DNA from: Saprospiraceae bacterium
GTDB taxonomy: Bacteria > Bacteroidota > Bacteroidia > Chitinophagales > Saprospiraceae
NCBI GenBank assembly: GCA_020627965.1
Contig: JAHDFX010000018.1
Coordinates: forward strand, 1-36,315
Length of the DNA: 36,315 nucleotides
Reading direction: 5' to 3'
Below the pieces are notes generated by a model, which was given only the letters and a program-made list of their open reading frames with translations, was not told where the DNA came from and searched no databases. Made by a program: the position numbers and the translations under genes. This document shows, piece after piece, positions 32,792 through 36,315 of this stretch; within the stretch, counting starts at the first letter, position 1, and each line of letters starts with the position of its first letter.

Positions 32792-35444
32792 AAGATCACT
32801 CAGTGCTTTTCTGTCATTTAGTTACTTAGGGGGGGGAAAGAGCTTAGTTTACGCCTTTATCGTTATCTGTTTTATCTCAACTACTACTTATGCCCAAACC
32901 TTTAACTTCAAAAATGCCCCCCTGAACGAAGTCTTAAAAAAAATAGAATCTCAAACTAAACTAGTCTTCAACTACGATGCTGACCTATTGAAACAGCATA
33001 CTTATACTGGTACACTAACATTAACCGAAAAAGACAAAGCTATTCGCCAATTATTCTATGATACACCTTTTGAATTTGAATTACTGGAAGATAACGTCAT
33101 TGTTATGGCGCCAATACCAAAGAAATACCGAATATGTGGTTATGTCAAAGGAATAGAATACAATGAAGCACTGGCTTATACCAACCTGATTTTCAAAGAA
33201 CAAGGTAAAGGAACTCAGGCAGATGAGAACGGTTATTTTGAAATGGAGGTCACAGCTTACAAGAACGAACGTTTCACCCTGACTTATATAGGTTGTAAAA
33301 GCAGGACATTCATGATACAAGAATGGCCTAAAAACTGTAAAACCATCCGATTGCAGGAAAATTTAGAAATGCTGGGCTTGAATATTGTCGTAAAAGACTA
33401 TATCATTCGGGGTGTATCAGAAGGAGAGGAGTATGGCTCCGTTCATTTTAATTACGATCGATTAGGCAGAACTTCTATCAATAACGAATATGATGCACTT
33501 AAGACAATTCAGCAATTGCCAGGAATTACGAGCATCGACGAAAGTGCGACGAATTTACATATTAGAGGCTCAGCACCGGATCATAACCTGCTGCTTTGGG
33601 AAAATGCCCCCATCTATGAGCCTGGGCACCTTTTCGGCATGATCTCTCCTTTGAATCCCTATATTCTGGATGAAATTAATGTATTTAAAACAGCCTTCCC
33701 GCCCCAATATGGCAATGCTGTCGGTGGAATAGTAGACATGAAACTCAGCAATGAAGTGAGCAATGATTTTAGTGGCGGTATAGGGGTTAATTTTACAGAC
33801 GCTCATGCTTATTTTCAGATACCTGCCTGGAAAGACAGGCTTTCATTGATATTAGCAGGAAGGCGTAGTATTAGTGAACTTTGGTCAAGCCCAACCCTCT
33901 ACAGCTATGTCGATAGGGCTTTTGAAAATGTAAAATTGAATGAGGAAAGTGGAGAATATGAAGAAGATAAAAGCCTGGATGATGAAAATGAATTGCAATT
34001 TTATGATATTAATGCTAAGGCAATCTACCAATTAAATGATAAGGTGACGCTTAAAAGTTCAATTTTAAATACTGGAAATGAAGCCGCTTATTTTGCTGAA
34101 TTGGAAAGCGATAGTCTTGAAAGCCAGGATGTTGTTAATTTTTCATCTGCTATTGTGAGTACAGAAGCTACGATCGACTGGACTGAAAATTATCAATCAC
34201 GCCTTTATCATGTTTGGTCTGATTATGATAATTCTTATAATTCTTCATTCAGCGAAGAAATAGAAGAGGAAGAAGAGGGAAATTTTAATGAAAGTTTTAA
34301 TACTTATAATACTATAAAAGACCAGCATATCGGCTGGATGAATCATTGGTCAGTCAGTGAACAACTGAATCTGGATATTGGCTACATCTATGAGAAAAAA
34401 GCAGTTAAATTAGAGTTTGAAGAATCTTCTCTCTGGGAAAAAGATATTAGAGATAGTCTTGATGGAGCCGGACAATTTCATAATCTGACCGCTTCTGCCA
34501 ATTATGAAAAAAACGCTTTATCTATTCAGGCAGGTATTCGGGGAACTTATTATAATGAGTTAAACAGAGCTTTCTTTGCACCCCGTTTTAATTTGCAATA
34601 TCGTCTGAATCAGGATTGGAAACTCAAATGCTCAGGCGGACATTTCTATCAGTTTATCAGCCGCTTGTCGCAAATAGGAACGGAAACCTTCAATACTGCA
34701 AATAACCTTTGGGTACTCAATAATAATGTGGATCAAAAACCACTAAATACGAATAAAATTTCCGCAGGGTTTATTTTTAACAAAAAAGGCTGGCTCATAG
34801 ATGCGGAAGCATATTATCATAAAACTAAAGGCATTTCCAGCCTATCTACCTTTATTGCCAACGATGCAGAACTCGATACAAGAGGCACCTCTACAGCTAT
34901 GGGTATTGAGTTTTTGCTGAATAAAAACTGGAAACAATACAAGTTTTGGATGAATTATACATTAAGCCAACAAAACTATGATTTCCCAAAATTTTCTGAC
35001 GAACTTTTTCCTTCTCCTAATGACCACAGACATAATTTAAGCCTGGTCAATAACCTGGTATTCGGCAAATGGCAGGCTTCTCTAATTTGGAACTTTCGCA
35101 GCGGCTTGCCTTTCTCTGAACCAACAGATGAATTGAGTGAAAATTCGGACCCCGATGACCCGGACGATATTTATTATGAAATATTATTTGATGATATTAA
35201 TGAAGAGAGATTACCGCATTATAATCGGGTTGACCTAGGTTTGTCTTATACTTCAAACCTTTATAAAGACCGTTTAAAACTGGAAGGTAGCTTTTCAGTT
35301 TTAAATATTTTAAATAGAGAAAATATAGCTTTTCGTAATTATTATCCAGCAGATATAGAAGATACTGGTGAACCCAAAACCATTGAAACTGAGCGCCGTC
35401 TGTTAGGAATAACGCCTCAGTTTATGCTCCGTCTATATTGGTGA
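32775..35444 (+). CDS. TonB-dependent outer-membrane transducer with STN domain
   Basis: This 889-residue protein has a long signal peptide (1-40, cleavage near YAQ), STN domain (about 46-112, PLNEVLKKIESQTKLVFNYD) for contact with the FecR protein, carboxypeptidase-regulatory-like domain (119-195), plug (about 236-325, DALKTIQQLPGI, LHIRGS, QYGNAVGGIVDMKL) and a beta-barrel ending in an aromatic residue (FMLRLYW). Several predicted loops are very acidic, e.g. EEIEEEEEG near 495 and ENSDPDDPDD near 790. A G8 run (32829-32836) lies in codons 19-21. The ligand is unknown. Confidence 0.93.
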   Translation: MIKHIKRSLSAFLSFSYLGGGKSLVYAFIVICFISTTTYAQTFNFKNAPLNEVLKKIESQTKLVFNYDADLLKQHTYTGTLTLTEKDKAIRQLFYDTPFEFELLEDNVIVMAPIPKKYRICGYVKGIEYNEALAYTNLIFKEQGKGTQADENGYFEMEVTAYKNERFTLTYIGCKSRTFMIQEWPKNCKTIRLQENLEMLGLNIVVKDYIIRGVSEGEEYGSVHFNYDRLGRTSINNEYDALKTIQQLPGITSIDESATNLHIRGSAPDHNLLLWENAPIYEPGHLFGMISPLNPYILDEINVFKTAFPPQYGNAVGGIVDMKLSNEVSNDFSGGIGVNFTDAHAYFQIPAWKDRLSLILAGRRSISELWSSPTLYSYVDRAFENVKLNEESGEYEEDKSLDDENELQFYDINAKAIYQLNDKVTLKSSILNTGNEAAYFAELESDSLESQDVVNFSSAIVSTEATIDWTENYQSRLYHVWSDYDNSYNSSFSEEIEEEEEGNFNESFNTYNTIKDQHIGWMNHWSVSEQLNLDIGYIYEKKAVKLEFEESSLWEKDIRDSLDGAGQFHNLTASANYEKNALSIQAGIRGTYYNELNRAFFAPRFNLQYRLNQDWKLKCSGGHFYQFISRLSQIGTETFNTANNLWVLNNNVDQKPLNTNKISAGFIFNKKGWLIDAEAYYHKTKGISSLSTFIANDAELDTRGTSTAMGIEFLLNKNWKQYKFWMNYTLSQQNYDFPKFSDELFPSPNDHRHNLSLVNNLVFGKWQASLIWNFRSGLPFSEPTDELSENSDPDDPDDIYYEILFDDINEERLPHYNRVDLGLSYTSNLYKDRLKLEGSFSVLNILNRENIAFRNYYPADIEDTGEPKTIETERRLLGITPQFMLRLYW
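32829..32836 (+). repeat. G8 homopolymer in the receptor signal-peptide codons
   Basis: Eight consecutive G bases encode the three glycines of YLGGGKS in the transducer's signal peptide. Slippage by one base would frameshift nearly the whole protein. G-runs of this length near a 5' end are typical phase-variation sites for surface proteins. Confidence 0.7.
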
Positions 35445-35449
35445 ATTTT

Positions 35450-35495
35450 AAAAAAAATACTTTTCGGTAGGGTAAAATTCTTCATGCCTGTTCTA
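35450..35495 (+). promoter_or_regulatory. Putative ECF-sigma promoter, copy 2 (acidic lipoprotein)
   Basis: An A8 run (35450-35457) precedes gtagggtaaaa (35467-35477), then 10 bp, then ctgttcta (35488-35495). The lipoprotein ATG is 53 bp downstream. It matches copy 1 at 31804-31849 in sequence and spacing, including the distance of about 10 bp from the A-run to the first block. Confidence 0.65.
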
Positions 35496-35548
35496 TCTAT
35501 GTACGTACAAAAACAGAAGTATTTATTCAAACAAAAATTTAAGAAACT

Positions 35549-36315
35549 ATGTCTTTAAAAATGTTATTGAAAAGCGGATTAGCGATATTATTACTCGCTT
35601 TAGTTATGACCTCATGCGACAAAGAAGAACTAGAAGATTTGAACACAAACGCAAGAGAAGTGACCAATAGTACAGCAATGATGGCAGGTACTACAGGTGG
35701 AGAAGATGAAGAAGAAAGTAAAGAAGATTGCTTTGCTTTTAATTACCCGGTAACGGTAGTATATCCCGAAGGAAATACACTTGCTGTAAATAATGATGAA
35801 GAATTGGAAGCTGCTATAAGTACTTATTATGGAGAAGATGAAGAAAATAAGCCAGAAGAAGATTTAGAATTGGAATTCCCAATAACGATTACACTGGATG
35901 ATGGTACCGACAAAGACATTCAGAATATGGAGGAACTTATCGATTTGGTGAAATATTGCTACGATGACGAAGAGTGGGAAGATGATAAAGATGAAGATTG
36001 TGATGAAGACGAAGAATGGGAAGATAAAGAGGATTGCTTTGAACTTAATTATCCAGTTACAATAGCCTATCCTGATGGAACTACAGCAACAACTAATGAT
36101 GAAGATGAACTAGATGCGATTCTGGATGCTTATTATGGAGAAGATGAAGAAGATAAACCGGAAGAAGACCTAGAGTTAGTGTTCCCTGTTACAGTAACGC
36201 TGGAAGATGGAGAAGTTCTGGAAGTAAATTCAGATGAAGAATTTGAAGAACTAGAAGAAGAATGTTGGGACGAAGAAGAAGAAGATGAAGAAGACGATGA
36301 TGAAGAAGAAGATGA
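35549..36315 (+). CDS. Highly acidic two-module lipoprotein (partial, 3' end outside window)
   Basis: 255 codons are visible. The signal peptide ends in a lipobox (LVMTSC, C23) followed by DKEE, which resembles the Bacteroidota lipoprotein export signal for surface display. Two modules of about 79 residues follow (60-138 and 162-240), each with a Cys pair spaced exactly 76 residues (C61/C137 and C163/C239). Each module holds two half-repeats of the form (Y/F)P(V/I)T(V/I)-x3-(D/E)G followed by EEL. Linkers and the end are almost pure Asp/Glu. A role as surface binder of cations or basic ligands for the adjacent TonB system is inference. The function is not known to me. Confidence 0.88.
   Translation, partial: MSLKMLLKSGLAILLLALVMTSCDKEELEDLNTNAREVTNSTAMMAGTTGGEDEEESKEDCFAFNYPVTVVYPEGNTLAVNNDEELEAAISTYYGEDEENKPEEDLELEFPITITLDDGTDKDIQNMEELIDLVKYCYDDEEWEDDKDEDCDEDEEWEDKEDCFELNYPVTIAYPDGTTATTNDEDELDAILDAYYGEDEEDKPEEDLELVFPVTVTLEDGEVLEVNSDEEFEELEEECWDEEEEDEEDDDEEED

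Overview
This window is a chromosomal segment of a Bacteroidota bacterium. Three things point there: promoters of the TTG-N19/21-TAnnTTTG type (clearest before rpsL and ahcY), A/T-rich start regions with few clear Shine-Dalgarno sequences, and the FecI/FecR/STN-TonB signalling set. The LRR gene with Roco-like N-terminus and the Uma2-family gene suggest a Saprospiria-, Chitinophagia- or Cytophagia-like member, but that finer placement is inference. There is no tRNA, rRNA, CRISPR array, transposase or integrase in the window.

Layout. (1) 1-3178, minus strand: a leucine-rich-repeat protein cut by the window edge, a Uma2-family putative endonuclease preceded by a 14-codon ORF that is a duplicated 5' end of the LRR gene, and adenosylhomocysteinase (ahcY). 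(2) 3179-3650: a 472-bp divergent promoter region with short tandem octamers and palindromes. (3) 3651-22969, plus strand: one almost uninterrupted translation superoperon, rpsL-rpsG-fusA, then rpsJ to rplO, secY-map-infA-rpmJ-rpsM-rpsK-rpsD-rpoA-rplQ. A strong terminator hairpin lies after fusA, two hairpins lie between rpsD and rpoA, and a very strong terminator follows rplQ. Neither tuf nor adk is in the cluster. (4) 23114-30687: carA, an unknown small gene, eno, a SNF2-family ATPase and an unknown 604-residue protein directly behind it. (5) 30684-36315: a truncated-looking carboxypeptidase-regulatory-domain protein on the minus strand, then an ECF sigma factor, a FecR-type anti-sigma factor, an STN-domain TonB-dependent transducer and a very acidic repeat lipoprotein running off the window end.

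How the parts work together. Region 3 supplies the ribosome, EF-G, the RNA polymerase alpha subunit, the protein-export channel and N-terminal methionine removal. Most of its intergenic spacers longer than about 30 bp carry a stem-loop of unrelated sequence, which suggests selection for structure. Region 5 looks like a complete cell-surface signalling circuit. The fecR-like gene and the acidic lipoprotein gene share an identical 11-bp element, a 10-bp gap and a CTGTTnTA box, each behind an A-tract; this is probably the promoter recognised by the local ECF sigma factor. The transducer gene has a G8 run in its signal-peptide codons (possible phase variation). Both the transducer loops and the lipoprotein are extremely acidic, so the ligand may be a cation or a basic molecule.

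The most promising less-described items are the ECF circuit with its acidic double-module lipoprotein, the SNF2 plus 604-residue pair, the systematic stem-loops in ribosomal spacers, and an in-frame A-AAA-AAG slippery site at the end of carA that opens the frame of the next gene.
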